A stretch of DNA of 64,000 nt from Bradyrhizobium sp. RD5-C2 (GTDB taxonomy: Bacteria; Pseudomonadota; Alphaproteobacteria; Rhizobiales; Xanthobacteraceae): NCBI RefSeq assembly GCF_019972155.1, contig NZ_BOVL01000019.1:757575-821574 (forward strand). Direction: 5' to 3'. A program made the position numbers and the translations under genes. Under the pieces are notes generated by a model. It ran no database searches and had not been told where the DNA came from. It worked only from the letters and a program-made list of their open reading frames with translations. Every line of letters begins with the position of its first letter. Position 1 is the stretch's first letter. This document shows positions 40,708-50,069 of this stretch, piece after piece.

Positions 40708-41907
40708 ATGTCGAAATCGCTGAAGGCGCTGGGCCTTGCGGTGAGCGCTCTGGCGCTGACCTGTCTGCCGGCCGCAGCCCAGACCAAGGTCACCAATGAA
40801 GGCATCTCGCCGACCGAGATCGTGATCGGAACGCATCAAGACCTGTCCGGCCCGATCAAGGTCTGGGGCGTTCCGGTGTCCAACGGCATGAAGATGGCGG
40901 TTGAGGAAATCAACGCCAGCGGCGGCATCAACGGCCGCAAGATCAAGATGATCCTGGAGGACAACGGCTACGACCCGAAGAAGGCCGTGCTGGCCTCGCA
41001 GAAGATGGTCGAGCGCGACAAGGTCTTCGCCATGATCGGCCCGATGGGCTCGCCGACCGTGCTCGCCGCGCAGGACATCCTGTTCGATGCCGGCGTGCTG
41101 CAGTTGTTCCCGCTGACCGCCGCCGAATTTACCTTCAAGTTCGATCCCGCCAAGCCGCAGGAGCGGCTGAAGTTCAACAACCTGCTGCCCTATGTCGAGA
41201 GCACGCGCGCCGCGATCAAATACATGATGGAGTGGAAGAACTTCAAGAAGCCCTGCATCATGCACCAGGACGACGAGTACGGTAAGAACGTGCTCGACGG
41301 CTTCACCCAGCAGCTCGGCGCGATGAAGGTGCAACCCGCCTCGATCACGAGCTACAAGCGCGGCGCCTCCGACTTCTCGGCGCAGGTCGCCAAGATGAAG
41401 TCCGACGGCTGCGATCTCGTCGTGCTCGGCACCGTGATCCGCGAGACCATCGGCGCGATGAACGAGGCGAAGAAGCTCGGCTGGGACGTGACCTTCCTCG
41501 GCGCCACCCCGACCAACGTGCTCGAAGTGCCGGCGCTCGGCAAGGAAGCGGTCGAGGGCCTCTACGCCGCGTCGGGTTTCGAGATTCCCTACGAGGACAC
41601 CGCCAAGGGCAAGGTGAAGGACTGGCTGGTCAACTACAAGAAGATGTTCAACAGCGAGGCCAACACGCAGGCGATCATCGGCTACAACGCGGTGATGACC
41701 TTCGCCTTCTACGCGCAAAAGGCGGGCAAGGATCTCACCGGCCAGAAGATGCTGGACGCGCTGGAGTCAGGCGACAAGTTCCTCGACATCTTCAGCTCGC
41801 CGCCGACCAAGTTCTCCAAGACCGATCATCTCGCCAACACCATCACCCAGGTGCAGCAGGTCAAGGGCGGCCGCTGGGTGCTGGTCAAGGACAATTTGAT
41901 GTTCTGA
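40708..41907 (+). CDS. LIV-type periplasmic binding protein (Peripla_BP_6)
   Basis: 399 residues, signal peptide (MSKSLKALGLAVSALALTCL, cleavage at AAA-QT), GAGGAG upstream. Fold motifs: IVIGTHQDLSGPIKVWGVPV, SGGINGRKIKMILEDNGYDP, MIGPMGSPTVLAAQ. The LIV binding-protein family binds amino acids, but many members bind aromatic or fatty acids; the acyl-CoA synthetase upstream favours the latter. Last gene of the operon, followed by a repeat. Confidence 0.9.
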   Translation: MSKSLKALGLAVSALALTCLPAAAQTKVTNEGISPTEIVIGTHQDLSGPIKVWGVPVSNGMKMAVEEINASGGINGRKIKMILEDNGYDPKKAVLASQKMVERDKVFAMIGPMGSPTVLAAQDILFDAGVLQLFPLTAAEFTFKFDPAKPQERLKFNNLLPYVESTRAAIKYMMEWKNFKKPCIMHQDDEYGKNVLDGFTQQLGAMKVQPASITSYKRGASDFSAQVAKMKSDGCDLVVLGTVIRETIGAMNEAKKLGWDVTFLGATPTNVLEVPALGKEAVEGLYAASGFEIPYEDTAKGKVKDWLVNYKKMFNSEANTQAIIGYNAVMTFAFYAQKAGKDLTGQKMLDALESGDKFLDIFSSPPTKFSKTDHLANTITQVQQVKGGRWVLVKDNLMF

Positions 41908-41921
41908 GCGGTCTGGCACTC

Positions 41922-42004
41922 CGTCATTGCGAGCGTAGCGAAGCAATCCATAGCTCCGCGAAGGAAACGTGGATTGCTTCGTCGCTTCGCTTCTCGCAAT
42001 GACG
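41922..42004. repeat. Interspersed inverted repeat, family F (CGTCATTGCGAGCG type)
   Basis: The left arm CGTCATTGCGAGCGTAGCGA...AGCAATCCA (41922-41950) is mirrored by TGGATTGCTTCG...CGCAATGACG (41970-42004). It stands between the LIV operon and the convergent protease gene. The element type is widespread in alphaproteobacteria. Confidence 0.85.
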
Positions 42005-42044
42005 TTGTGGCAGCGGCTCATGCCATGATCGGCAGTCGAGCGCG

Positions 42045-42797
42045 TCAGTTCACTCCCGCGGCCGGCCACCACGCGGCCTCGGTGACGAGCGGAGCGTCGA
42101 CATAACGGCTGACGCCGTTCTGGTCGATCACGAAGGTCGGCCGAAAACGCCTGATGTCGGCATCCTCGATCATCGCCATGCGGCGGTTGTCGAGCGTGAG
42201 CCAGTGGCCGTCGAGCCGCGCCGCGACCACGGCATGATCCTCGTCACCGAGCAGGTCATGCATGACGACGATGCGCAAATCTTCCGGCGCGACGCCGGCC
42301 TTGCCGAGCGCCACGAATTTCGCGATCGCATAATCCTCGCAATCGCCGCTGCCGCGGGCGAACGTGGCGAGCGGCGTGGCCCAGACGTCGGGCTCGCCAT
42401 AAGTCGCGAGATCGCTGCCCGGGCGGATCGCCAGGTTGATCGCGCGGTTGATCTCGCCGAGACGGGCGCGGCCGCTGCGCGCGCGTCCGGCGTCGACGAT
42501 TGCCAGGAACCGCAGCGCCTCCGGCGACGCACATTCCGCACGGTCGCTCTCGCAGGCTGCGAGCTGCACCAGTTCGTCGGCAAGCTGGCGCCGCACGCCG
42601 AGCCATTTGTCGCGCAGGCCGCCGTCGGCAAGCAGGCTGGTCGCTAGGCCGAACGGCTCGGTCGACTTTCTGAGGAGGGTCGCCGGGCCGGGCGAAAGCA
42701 CCGAGGCGGCATTGAGCTCGGCGATCGGCGCGGCCAGCGCCAGGCCGAAGCCCAGCATGACGGCGCGCAGCGCAAGCGAACGAAGCGAGTTACCCAT
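42045..42797 (-). CDS. Periplasmic LapG-like transglutaminase-type cysteine protease (BTLCP)
   Basis: 250 residues from ATG 42797 behind AGGGGG. A signal peptide (about 1-31) is followed by a papain/transglutaminase-like domain with catalytic triad C153 (ARGSGDCEDYAIAK), H188 (GDEDHAVVAARLDG) and D203 (TLDNRR). This is the bacterial transglutaminase-like cysteine proteinase family that includes LapG, which cuts large adhesins at the cell surface under c-di-GMP control. It diverges from a 1387-aa VCBS-repeat protein, a natural target by context. LapD is not in the window, and rhizobia also carry BTLCP genes without known partners. Confidence 0.85.
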   Translation of the reverse strand: MGNSLRSLALRAVMLGFGLALAAPIAELNAASVLSPGPATLLRKSTEPFGLATSLLADGGLRDKWLGVRRQLADELVQLAACESDRAECASPEALRFLAIVDAGRARSGRARLGEINRAINLAIRPGSDLATYGEPDVWATPLATFARGSGDCEDYAIAKFVALGKAGVAPEDLRIVVMHDLLGDEDHAVVAARLDGHWLTLDNRRMAMIEDADIRRFRPTFVIDQNGVSRYVDAPLVTEAAWWPAAGVN

Positions 42798-43391
42798 GTG
42801 ACACCCCCTGTCCGCTCATCGACGGGTGGATACTGCACCGCGCACGCGACCGGATCGTTTCATGCCGGCAGCATGGCCAACGATCCCTTCGAATCGACTT
42901 AAGATGTGGGGAAACCGGACAGGAGGCTAAAGGGCGCGTGCGCCGGGTCCCGAAAACTTTACCGGTTTGTGAAACGGACCGGCGAACCTTTTTCCACCGC
43001 GAAACGCCTCACACTTGCTTTCTGGTTAACCCGGCCGGTCCGCGCGCGGGATAGCTGCGATTTGTAAGCCAAGTCACAGCTTTGGCCGGAAAATTGGGGT
43101 CAGATGCCCTCTCGGGGCCGCGGGGAAATAAAGGCAAGTAGAGAAATGCCAGTGAATACCACGAATACGTGGCTCAGTACCCATCTTGGTTTCAATCCCA
43201 TCTCATGGTACCGTCAGGCGAGTCGGAAATACACGACTCATGTAAGAGTGAGCCAAGTCACACCCACTCAAACCGCGCAATCAGAGCACCTTGCGAAAGC
43301 ACAGGATGGTTTCGCGAAGCTTTATCCGATGATATGCACGCGTAATCATTCGGATAATCTACCAATATTAACCTTCGTGCGGTGATCCGCA
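42798..43391. other. 594-bp intergenic region, AT-richer toward the adhesin start
   Basis: No convincing gene. The part 43130-43390 is clearly poorer in G/C than the rest of the window, with TTAACC and GATTATCC-like stretches close to the adhesin start. Short dyads such as GAGTG/CACTC (43246-43269) are present. A 93-codon frame at 43104-43385 lacks coding style. This is probably a long regulatory region for the secreted protein, the protease, or both. Confidence 0.5.
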
Positions 43392-46300
43392 GTGAACTTT
43401 GTCGAGAAATTCGACGGCCATTTGCCGAACGTGGACGCTTATGCCCGCGGATCGGTGCATGTCGACAGCGTGTCCACGCACGCGCCGCCCGGCGCGATCA
43501 CCGTCGACGACGGGCAATTGCTGTTCACCGGCGACTTCAAGCGGACCGGGCTCGATCTCGTCATCTCGAAGGACGACCGGGAACTCGTCCTGCGCGACTA
43601 CTTCAAGGGCGAGAAACACGCCGCACTGGCGTCGCCTGAAGGTGCGCATCTCACCGGCGAGATCGTCAGCGCGCTCACCGGCCACACCCAATATGCCCAG
43701 GCCGGCGGCGTGGTGGAACCGGCAAAGGTCATCGGCCATGTCACCAAGCTGACGGGCAGCGCCACCGCGATCCGCAATGGTGTCGCTGTTGTCCTGAACC
43801 AGGGCGACAACGTCAACAAGGGTGACGTGGTGCAGTCCGGCAGTGACTCGACGCTCGGCATCACCTTCATCGACGGCACCGTGTTCGGTCTCGGACCGAA
43901 TGCCAAGATGGTGCTGAACGAGATGATCTACGACCCGAACGGGTCGAGCAACTCGTCGCTGATGAGCCTCGTCTCGGGCACGATCTCGTTCGTTGCCGGC
44001 GCCACCGCCAAGCATGGCGACATGAAGGTCGATACGCCGGTCGCGACCATGGGCATCCGCGGCACCGCCGTGCTGGTCGAGATCGATTTCGACGTACAGG
44101 GCTCGGGTGGCGTGCCGCCGGCCAAATTCCAGGTGCTGGTCGAGCCCGACGGCACCACCGGCTCCTACATCCTGTTCGACAAGACGACGCTCAATCCGAT
44201 CGCGACCGTCGATCAGGCCGGTACCCAGACCATCGTCAACGGCCAGGGCAGCGTCAGCTTCGTCTCGTCGGCGCAACTGTCGACCGATGCCCAGAAGCTG
44301 ATCTCCGACGTCTTCGCGCTGAAGTTCACCGACAATTCGAATCCCAACACCAAGCTCACGACGAACTTCACGGACAGCGTCGTCCCGGTCACGTTCGGCC
44401 TGAAACTCGCGACCGGCGAGGCGATCGTGCCGATCAGCTTTCTGCTGGGGTTGACCAACAATCCCGCATCGCAGGCCGCGCCCATCAAGTCCGACCACAT
44501 CGCCGGGCCGCCGCATGTCGTGACGCAGAATGCGGCGTTCACCGAGCAGACCGGACAGACCCATAGCGCGCTGCCCGACACGGTGACCGGCCAGATCACC
44601 TGGGTGGACGTCAATCTCGGCGACAAGCCGACTGCAACGATCAACTTCAGCACGTTCAGCTACCACGACGCCGGCGGCCACGACGTCACCTCGTCGCTGA
44701 CGGCGGCGGAACAGGCGGCCATCGCGGCCGTCGAGGTCCCGGTGCTGCTCGACCCCAATCCGCTGAACAACAACATCGGTTCGGCGACCTGGACTTACAG
44801 CCTTGCTGACGGCGCCTTCGACTTCCTCGCCGCCGGCGAAACGCTGACGCTCACCTATATGGTGCGCGTCGATAACAACTACGCGCTGAGCAACGAGACC
44901 GCATTCAAGACCATCACCATCACGATCACCGGCACCAACGACACGCCGGTTGTTACGTCGGCGGCGCAGGTCGGTTCGATCACAGAATTGCCATGGACGA
45001 CGAATTCCGCCGCGCCCGATACGGCGCACGGCACGGTGACGTTTACCGATGCGGATTTGACCGACACGCACACGGTCGCCATCACCGGCGTTACCGCGAC
45101 CGGCTTCACTGGCGGAATTCCCAACCAGGCCACCTTGCTGAGCTGGCTGTCGCTGGGCGCGCTGACCGATTCGACCGACGGCATGACGGGATCGCGCTCC
45201 TGGACGTTCTCGGCCGCCGACAAGAGTTTCGATTATCTCGCCACCGGCGAGACGCTGACGCTGATCTACACGATCCAGATCGATGACCATCATGGCGGCG
45301 TCGTCACCGTCCCCGTCACGATCACGATCGTCGGCACCGACGACAGGCCGGTGATCACCTCGCCGACCCAGGCGGCGGCCATCACCGAGGCCGAAGGTGT
45401 AACCGGTTCGGTGAATCCGGATACCGCGTCCGGCACCGTGACCTTCACTGATGCCGATCTCAGCGACACCCACAGCATCACCGTGGCCGGTGTCACCGAA
45501 ACGGGCGTGACCACCGGGCTGCCCGATCAGGCGACGATCCTGAGCTGGCTGTCGCTGGGCACGCTGAAGGATACGACCGGCGGCGTCAGCGGATCCAATG
45601 TCTGGACGTTCTCGGCCGCCGACAAGAATTTCGACTATCTGGCGGCTGGCGAGAAGCTGACGCTGACCTACCTGATCCAGGTCGACGACCACCATGGCGG
45701 CGTCGTCACCCAGCCCGTCACGATCACCATCACGGGCACCAACGACACCCCGACGTTCACATCGGAACCGTCGACCACCTCGGTCCCCGAGGCGATCGGC
45801 GAGACCGGCTCGACCAAGCCGGACGTCGCCCAAGGCGTGGTGGCGTTTGCCGATGTCGATCTCAGCGACGCTCATACGGTGTCCGTCACCGGCGTGGCGG
45901 AGTCCGGAACGACCACCGGCCTGCCTGAGGACGAGTCCACGGTCCTGAACTGGCTCTCGCTGGGCACGCTGACGGATTCGACCGGCCATGTGAATGGATC
46001 GCAAGCCTGGACCTTCTCGGTCGCGGACCAGAATTTCGACTATCTCGCCGTCGGCGAGTCGCTGACGCTGACCTACACAGTCAAGATCGACGACCATCAT
46101 GGCGGCGTGATCAGCCAACCGGTGACGATCACCATCACCGGCGCCAACGACGCGCCGACCGTGACGTCGGCGCCGCAGTCCGCCACCATTCCCGAGCAGC
46201 CCGACACGACGGGTTCATCCAAGCCGGACGTCGCATCGGGCGTGGTGGGATTTGCCGATGTCGATCTCAGCGATACTCACGCCGTATCCATCACCGGCGT

Positions 46301-47555
46301 GGCCGAATCCGGGGCGACCGCCGGCCTGCCCGAGGACCAGTCCATGATCCTGACCTGGCTGTCGCTGGGCACGCTGACGGATTCGACCGGCCATGTGAAC
46401 GGATCGCAGGCCTGGGCCTTCTCGGCCGCGGACCAGAATTTCGACTATCTCGCTGTCGGCGAGTCGCTGACGCTGACCTACACGATCCAGATCGACGACC
46501 ATCACGGCGGCGTCATCACCGCGCCCGTGACGATCACCATCACCGGCGCCAACGACGCGCCGACGCTGGCCGATGTCAATGCCGGCCCGCTCACCGATAC
46601 CGCTGCCAATGACACGTTCAGCCCGCTCACCGGCGCGCTGCACGGCCATGACGTCGACGATGGCGAGACCGCGACGCTGACCTATGCGGCCCTCAATTCG
46701 GACCACGTCGCGGTCAACTCGTCGATCGCGGGCCTCTACGGCTCGCTCACGGTCAACCCGGACGGAACCTACAGCTACGTTCCCGACGCTGCCGCGATCA
46801 ATGCGCTGGCCAAGGGCAGCTATGCCGACACGTTCACCGTCGAGACCATCGATGCGCATGGCGCGACCGGGACTGCGACGCTGACGGTCGATGTCGTCGG
46901 CGCCAACGACGCGCCGGTGATCCACGCCGACAACATCAGTATCACCAACAATCCTGACGGGACCGAAACGATCTCCGGCCTGACCGTCACGGATGTCGAT
47001 GCCGGCGCCAACGAGAACTTCACCCTGGCGGCCGCGACGAACCCCGGTTCGGGCAGCAGCGTCGCGCCGCCTGCGCTGCTCGGCCATCTCCCGGATATCA
47101 ACACCGCGCTCGGGTCGCCGGGCCTCGTCTACAACCCGGGCGAGACCCCGCCGGCGACCGACAAGATCGCGCTCTCCGTGACCGACGGCAACGGCGCGAG
47201 CGATACGGTCAACCTGATCTTCAACGTCCAGCAAAATCCGTCTCAGCCGGTGACGCTGACGGGGACCGGCGACAAGGACGTGTTTTTCGGATCGGGCTCT
47301 CAGGACAAGTTCGTGTTTGCACCGAACTTCAATCACGACACGATCCTGAACTTTACGCCGGGCCAGGACCAGATCGACCTGTCCACGGTCGTCTCGACAA
47401 GCACCTTCAGCAGTTGGTTCGATCAGCATGTGGCAACGTCGCCGACCAATTCGGCGGATACGCTGATCACGGTCGACAGTGCAGACACGATCACGCTGCA
47501 CAATGTCTCGAAGGCGAGTTTGCATCAGAGCGACTTCATCATTCATTATACGTGA
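43392..47555 (+). CDS. FecR-domain, VCBS-repeat secreted protein (putative type I secretion adhesin)
   Basis: 1387 residues from GTG 43392; no Sec signal peptide. Residues about 113-232 are a FecR-like domain (VIGHVTKLTGSATAIRNG; MKVDTPVATMGIRGTAV). From about 360 to 1060 come VCBS/cadherin-like repeats, each ending in TITITGTNDTP-like edges, four of them strongly alike (134-135 residues). A sixth, different VCBS-type unit runs to about 1178 (VVGANDAP) and a final one to 1290. The C-terminus (TGTGDKDVFFGSGSQDKFVF, then APNFNHDTILNF and GQDQIDLS) is of the RTX/M10 C-terminal kind used for type I secretion. A LapG-like protease lies upstream; no canonical TAAG/PAAG cleavage site is seen, the nearest being AQAGG at 102-106. 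Ca-dependent surface adhesion is the best guess. Confidence 0.82.
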   Translation: MNFVEKFDGHLPNVDAYARGSVHVDSVSTHAPPGAITVDDGQLLFTGDFKRTGLDLVISKDDRELVLRDYFKGEKHAALASPEGAHLTGEIVSALTGHTQYAQAGGVVEPAKVIGHVTKLTGSATAIRNGVAVVLNQGDNVNKGDVVQSGSDSTLGITFIDGTVFGLGPNAKMVLNEMIYDPNGSSNSSLMSLVSGTISFVAGATAKHGDMKVDTPVATMGIRGTAVLVEIDFDVQGSGGVPPAKFQVLVEPDGTTGSYILFDKTTLNPIATVDQAGTQTIVNGQGSVSFVSSAQLSTDAQKLISDVFALKFTDNSNPNTKLTTNFTDSVVPVTFGLKLATGEAIVPISFLLGLTNNPASQAAPIKSDHIAGPPHVVTQNAAFTEQTGQTHSALPDTVTGQITWVDVNLGDKPTATINFSTFSYHDAGGHDVTSSLTAAEQAAIAAVEVPVLLDPNPLNNNIGSATWTYSLADGAFDFLAAGETLTLTYMVRVDNNYALSNETAFKTITITITGTNDTPVVTSAAQVGSITELPWTTNSAAPDTAHGTVTFTDADLTDTHTVAITGVTATGFTGGIPNQATLLSWLSLGALTDSTDGMTGSRSWTFSAADKSFDYLATGETLTLIYTIQIDDHHGGVVTVPVTITIVGTDDRPVITSPTQAAAITEAEGVTGSVNPDTASGTVTFTDADLSDTHSITVAGVTETGVTTGLPDQATILSWLSLGTLKDTTGGVSGSNVWTFSAADKNFDYLAAGEKLTLTYLIQVDDHHGGVVTQPVTITITGTNDTPTFTSEPSTTSVPEAIGETGSTKPDVAQGVVAFADVDLSDAHTVSVTGVAESGTTTGLPEDESTVLNWLSLGTLTDSTGHVNGSQAWTFSVADQNFDYLAVGESLTLTYTVKIDDHHGGVISQPVTITITGANDAPTVTSAPQSATIPEQPDTTGSSKPDVASGVVGFADVDLSDTHAVSITGVAESGATAGLPEDQSMILTWLSLGTLTDSTGHVNGSQAWAFSAADQNFDYLAVGESLTLTYTIQIDDHHGGVITAPVTITITGANDAPTLADVNAGPLTDTAANDTFSPLTGALHGHDVDDGETATLTYAALNSDHVAVNSSIAGLYGSLTVNPDGTYSYVPDAAAINALAKGSYADTFTVETIDAHGATGTATLTVDVVGANDAPVIHADNISITNNPDGTETISGLTVTDVDAGANENFTLAAATNPGSGSSVAPPALLGHLPDINTALGSPGLVYNPGETPPATDKIALSVTDGNGASDTVNLIFNVQQNPSQPVTLTGTGDKDVFFGSGSQDKFVFAPNFNHDTILNFTPGQDQIDLSTVVSTSTFSSWFDQHVATSPTNSADTLITVDSADTITLHNVSKASLHQSDFIIHYT
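44943..46556 (+). repeat. Four tandem 134-135-codon VCBS units within the adhesin
   Basis: Unit ends mark at about 45344, 45746, 46151 and 46556, using the shared DDHHGG landmark, 402, 405 and 405 bases apart. The last two units are very similar at DNA level (for example CTGACGGATTCGACCGGCCA in both, near 45970 and 46375), which points to recent duplication. The count may vary between strains. Confidence 0.85.
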
Positions 47556-47650
47556 TGGGCGCGCCGGCCTCCAGAAAAGGCCGGCTGGATCCTGCATTGC
47601 GCAACGTCTGCTCGATTGGAACAAATCTCCGCGCGTGATATCCAGACGGT

Positions 47651-49885
47651 ATGAGACGGCTGAAGGCGATACGAAGGTGGTTCGGACGGCGCTTCGGCTA
47701 TGCGCGGCTGGCCTGCGTGGCGCTGTTGATCGGCTTTGCCGCGCTGCGGGTCGCGGACCCGGCTCCGGTGCAGGAGCTTCGCGTCAGGACGTTTGACACG
47801 TTCCAGGTGCTCGAACCTCGCCTGAAGACCGCGCGGCCCGTCACCATCGTCGATATCGACGAGAAGAGCCTCGCCGACCCCCGGCTCGGGCAATGGCCGT
47901 GGCCGCGGACGCGGCTCGCCGACATCGTCATCAACCTCACCCGGCTCGGCGCCGTGGTGATCGCGTTCGACGCGGTGTTCTCCGAGCCCGACCGCCTCAA
48001 CCCCGATATCGCGGCCGATACGTTCAGCAGCCTCGATGAGGAGATGCGCGCCAGGCTGCGGCAGCTGCCGAGCAACGACAGCATCCTGGCCGACGCCATC
48101 AAGAATTCACGCGTGGTGCTCGGCGAATCCGGCGGCCCCAACGTGCGCGCCGACCTCAACGAAAAGCTGCCGGTCACCGGGCTTGCGATGCTCGGCGAGG
48201 AGCCGCAGCGCTTCATGTTCCAGTTTCCGGGATTGTTGCGCAACGTGCCGGTGCTCGAGGAGGCCGCGGCCGGGCGAGGCCTGTTCACGATCAGGCCGGA
48301 ACGCGACGGCATCGTCAGGCGGGTGCCGATGATGATGGTCGCGCAAGGCATCACCATGCCTTCGCTGACCTTCGAAATGTTGCGGGTGGCGGGCGGCTCG
48401 GGCACCATCCTGATCAAGGCCGACAAGGCCGGCATTCAGAGCCTCGGTATCAAGGGCTTTGCGATCCCGACCGATCTCTATGGCCAACTCTGGATCCACT
48501 ACGCGCGCCGTGATCCCTCGATCTACGTCTCGGCCGTCGATGTGCTGGATGGGCGGGTGCCGCCGGACCGGATCGCCGGCAAGCTGATCCTGATCGGCAC
48601 ATCCTCGGTCGGGCTCAACGACATCAAGACCACGCCGGTGACGCCGGCGATGCCCGGTGTCGAGGTTCACGCCCAGGTGCTGGAGAGCGCGCTGACTGGG
48701 GACGTGGTTTCGCAGCCGAACTACGGCATCGGCATCGAGTTCTTCGCGGCGCTGATCATGGGGCTCCTGGTCATCGCCTTCGCGCCGAAGTTCGGTCCGA
48801 TCACGCTGGTCGTCGTCGGCGGGCTGTTTGCCTCGGTGCTGATCGGCACCTCCTGGTACTTCTACTCCCAGCACCGACTCCTGATCGATTTCACCTATCC
48901 GTTGATGTCGACCACGGCAATCTATCTCACCCTGATCTTCTCCGCCTTCGTGCGCGAACAGCAGCAGCGCCGGCAGATCAGGTCGCAATTCGTGCAGTAC
49001 ATGTCGCCCGCGCTGGTCGAGCAACTGGCGCAGGCGCCGGAACGGCTCGTGCTCGGCGGCGAAGAGCGCGAGATGACCATCATGTTCTCGGACATGCGCG
49101 GCTTCACCACGATCTCGGAAACCTACAAGCGCGATCCGCAGGGTCTCACGGCGCTGATGAACCGTTTCCTCACCCCGCTCACCAACGTGATTCTCGCCCG
49201 CAAGGGCTATATCGACAAATACATGGGCGACGCCATCATGGCGTTCTGGAATGCGCCGCTCGACGACAAGCAGCACCACCTCAACGCCTGCGAGGCCGCG
49301 CTCGACATGCTGGAGCGCGTCGACGAGCTCAACGAGACGCGCGAGGAGGAGGCCAAGGAAGGTGGCCACGTCTATGTGCCGCTCAACATCGGCGTCGGCC
49401 TCAACACCGGCACCTGCGTGGTCGGCAACATGGGGTCCGATCTCAAGTTCAATTATTCGGTGTTGGGCGACAGCGTCAATCTGGCCGCGCGCCTGGAGGG
49501 GCAGTCCAAGGAGTACGGCTTCCCGATCATCGTGGGATCGAAGACCGCGCTTGCGGTGAAGGAGAAGTTCGCGATCCTCGAACTCGACTTCATCATGGTG
49601 AAGGGCAAGAAGGAGCCCGAGGTGATCTATGCGATCGCCGGTCGCGAGGATGTGGCCGGTTCCGGCCGCTTCCAGCGGCTGCGCAACCTGACCATCGAGA
49701 TGCTCGCCTGCTACCGCGGCCGCGACTGGGACGGCGCGCTCGCCGCGATCGAGCGCGGCCGCAAGACCGACGAGGCGCAGACGCTGCAATATCTCTACCG
49801 CCTCTACGAGGCGCGCATCCGAGCCTTCCAGAAGGAGCCGCCGCCGGACGATTGGGACGGCGCCTTTGCGTTGACGACGAAGTAA
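47651..49885 (+). CDS. CHASE2-domain class III adenylate/guanylate cyclase
   Basis: 744 residues. One helix (about 17-35) leads to a periplasmic CHASE2 domain (VTIVDIDEKSLADPRLGQWP; TMPSLTFEML; GKLILIGTSSVGLNDIKTTP), then three membrane helices (about 360-435). The cyclase domain (about 470-640) has metal-binding Asp residues in FSDMRGFTTISE and YMGDAIMAFWN, the adenine-specifying Lys in YIDKYMGD and the transition-state Asn/Arg in LGDSVNLAARLEG, so it should be active with ATP. It lies 95 bp after the FecR/VCBS gene, a pairing also seen in other bacteria for FecR and CHASE2 proteins. Confidence 0.88.
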   Translation: MRRLKAIRRWFGRRFGYARLACVALLIGFAALRVADPAPVQELRVRTFDTFQVLEPRLKTARPVTIVDIDEKSLADPRLGQWPWPRTRLADIVINLTRLGAVVIAFDAVFSEPDRLNPDIAADTFSSLDEEMRARLRQLPSNDSILADAIKNSRVVLGESGGPNVRADLNEKLPVTGLAMLGEEPQRFMFQFPGLLRNVPVLEEAAAGRGLFTIRPERDGIVRRVPMMMVAQGITMPSLTFEMLRVAGGSGTILIKADKAGIQSLGIKGFAIPTDLYGQLWIHYARRDPSIYVSAVDVLDGRVPPDRIAGKLILIGTSSVGLNDIKTTPVTPAMPGVEVHAQVLESALTGDVVSQPNYGIGIEFFAALIMGLLVIAFAPKFGPITLVVVGGLFASVLIGTSWYFYSQHRLLIDFTYPLMSTTAIYLTLIFSAFVREQQQRRQIRSQFVQYMSPALVEQLAQAPERLVLGGEEREMTIMFSDMRGFTTISETYKRDPQGLTALMNRFLTPLTNVILARKGYIDKYMGDAIMAFWNAPLDDKQHHLNACEAALDMLERVDELNETREEEAKEGGHVYVPLNIGVGLNTGTCVVGNMGSDLKFNYSVLGDSVNLAARLEGQSKEYGFPIIVGSKTALAVKEKFAILELDFIMVKGKKEPEVIYAIAGREDVAGSGRFQRLRNLTIEMLACYRGRDWDGALAAIERGRKTDEAQTLQYLYRLYEARIRAFQKEPPPDDWDGAFALTTK

Positions 49886-49940
49886 GTGGCACACATTCGA
49901 TGTCGTCCCTGCTGACGACGAAATGGGCGCCACACGTTCG

Positions 49941-50060
49941 TCGTCGTCCCGGCGAAGGCCGGGACCCATAACCACAAATGGGTGTTGTTAGAAAGCCGTC
50001 TGGCCGCTTGCCTATTGCGCCGGCCGCGGCGTATGGGTCCCGCCCTTCGCCGGGACGACG
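49941..50060. repeat. Interspersed long inverted repeat, family A, second copy
   Basis: GTCGTCCCGGCGAAGGCCGG...CCATAACCAC (from 49941) faces TATGGGTCCCGCCCTTCGCC...GACGAC (50033-50060). It matches the copy at 757-877 in both arms. It lies between the convergent cyclase and binding-protein genes. Confidence 0.85.
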
Positions 50061-50069
50061 GTGAGATAT

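Noticed and set aside
39376..41718. A 780-codon open frame on the minus strand across the acyl-CoA synthetase and LIV binding protein
   Set aside because: It spans two well-supported plus-strand genes and the gap between them; its His/Arg/Leu-rich translation is typical of high-GC antisense frames.
43104..43385. A 93-codon frame before the VCBS gene
   Set aside because: It lacks the G/C third-position preference of real genes here, shows no domain or ribosome-binding site, and lies in the AT-richer regulatory stretch.
43692..43709. LapG cleavage site in the VCBS protein
   Set aside because: AQAGG at residues 102-106 is in the expected area, but the conserved di-alanine of TAAG/PAAG sites is absent, so it is not annotated.
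43368..46118. A 916-codon open frame on the minus strand
   Set aside because: It is antisense to the VCBS repeats; the repetitive, low-complexity translation and lack of start signals mark it as a shadow of the plus-strand gene.
44943..46556. Regularly spaced DNA repeats considered as a CRISPR or satellite array
   Set aside because: The period of 402-405 bases keeps the reading frame and encodes VCBS units; there are no short repeat-spacer units.
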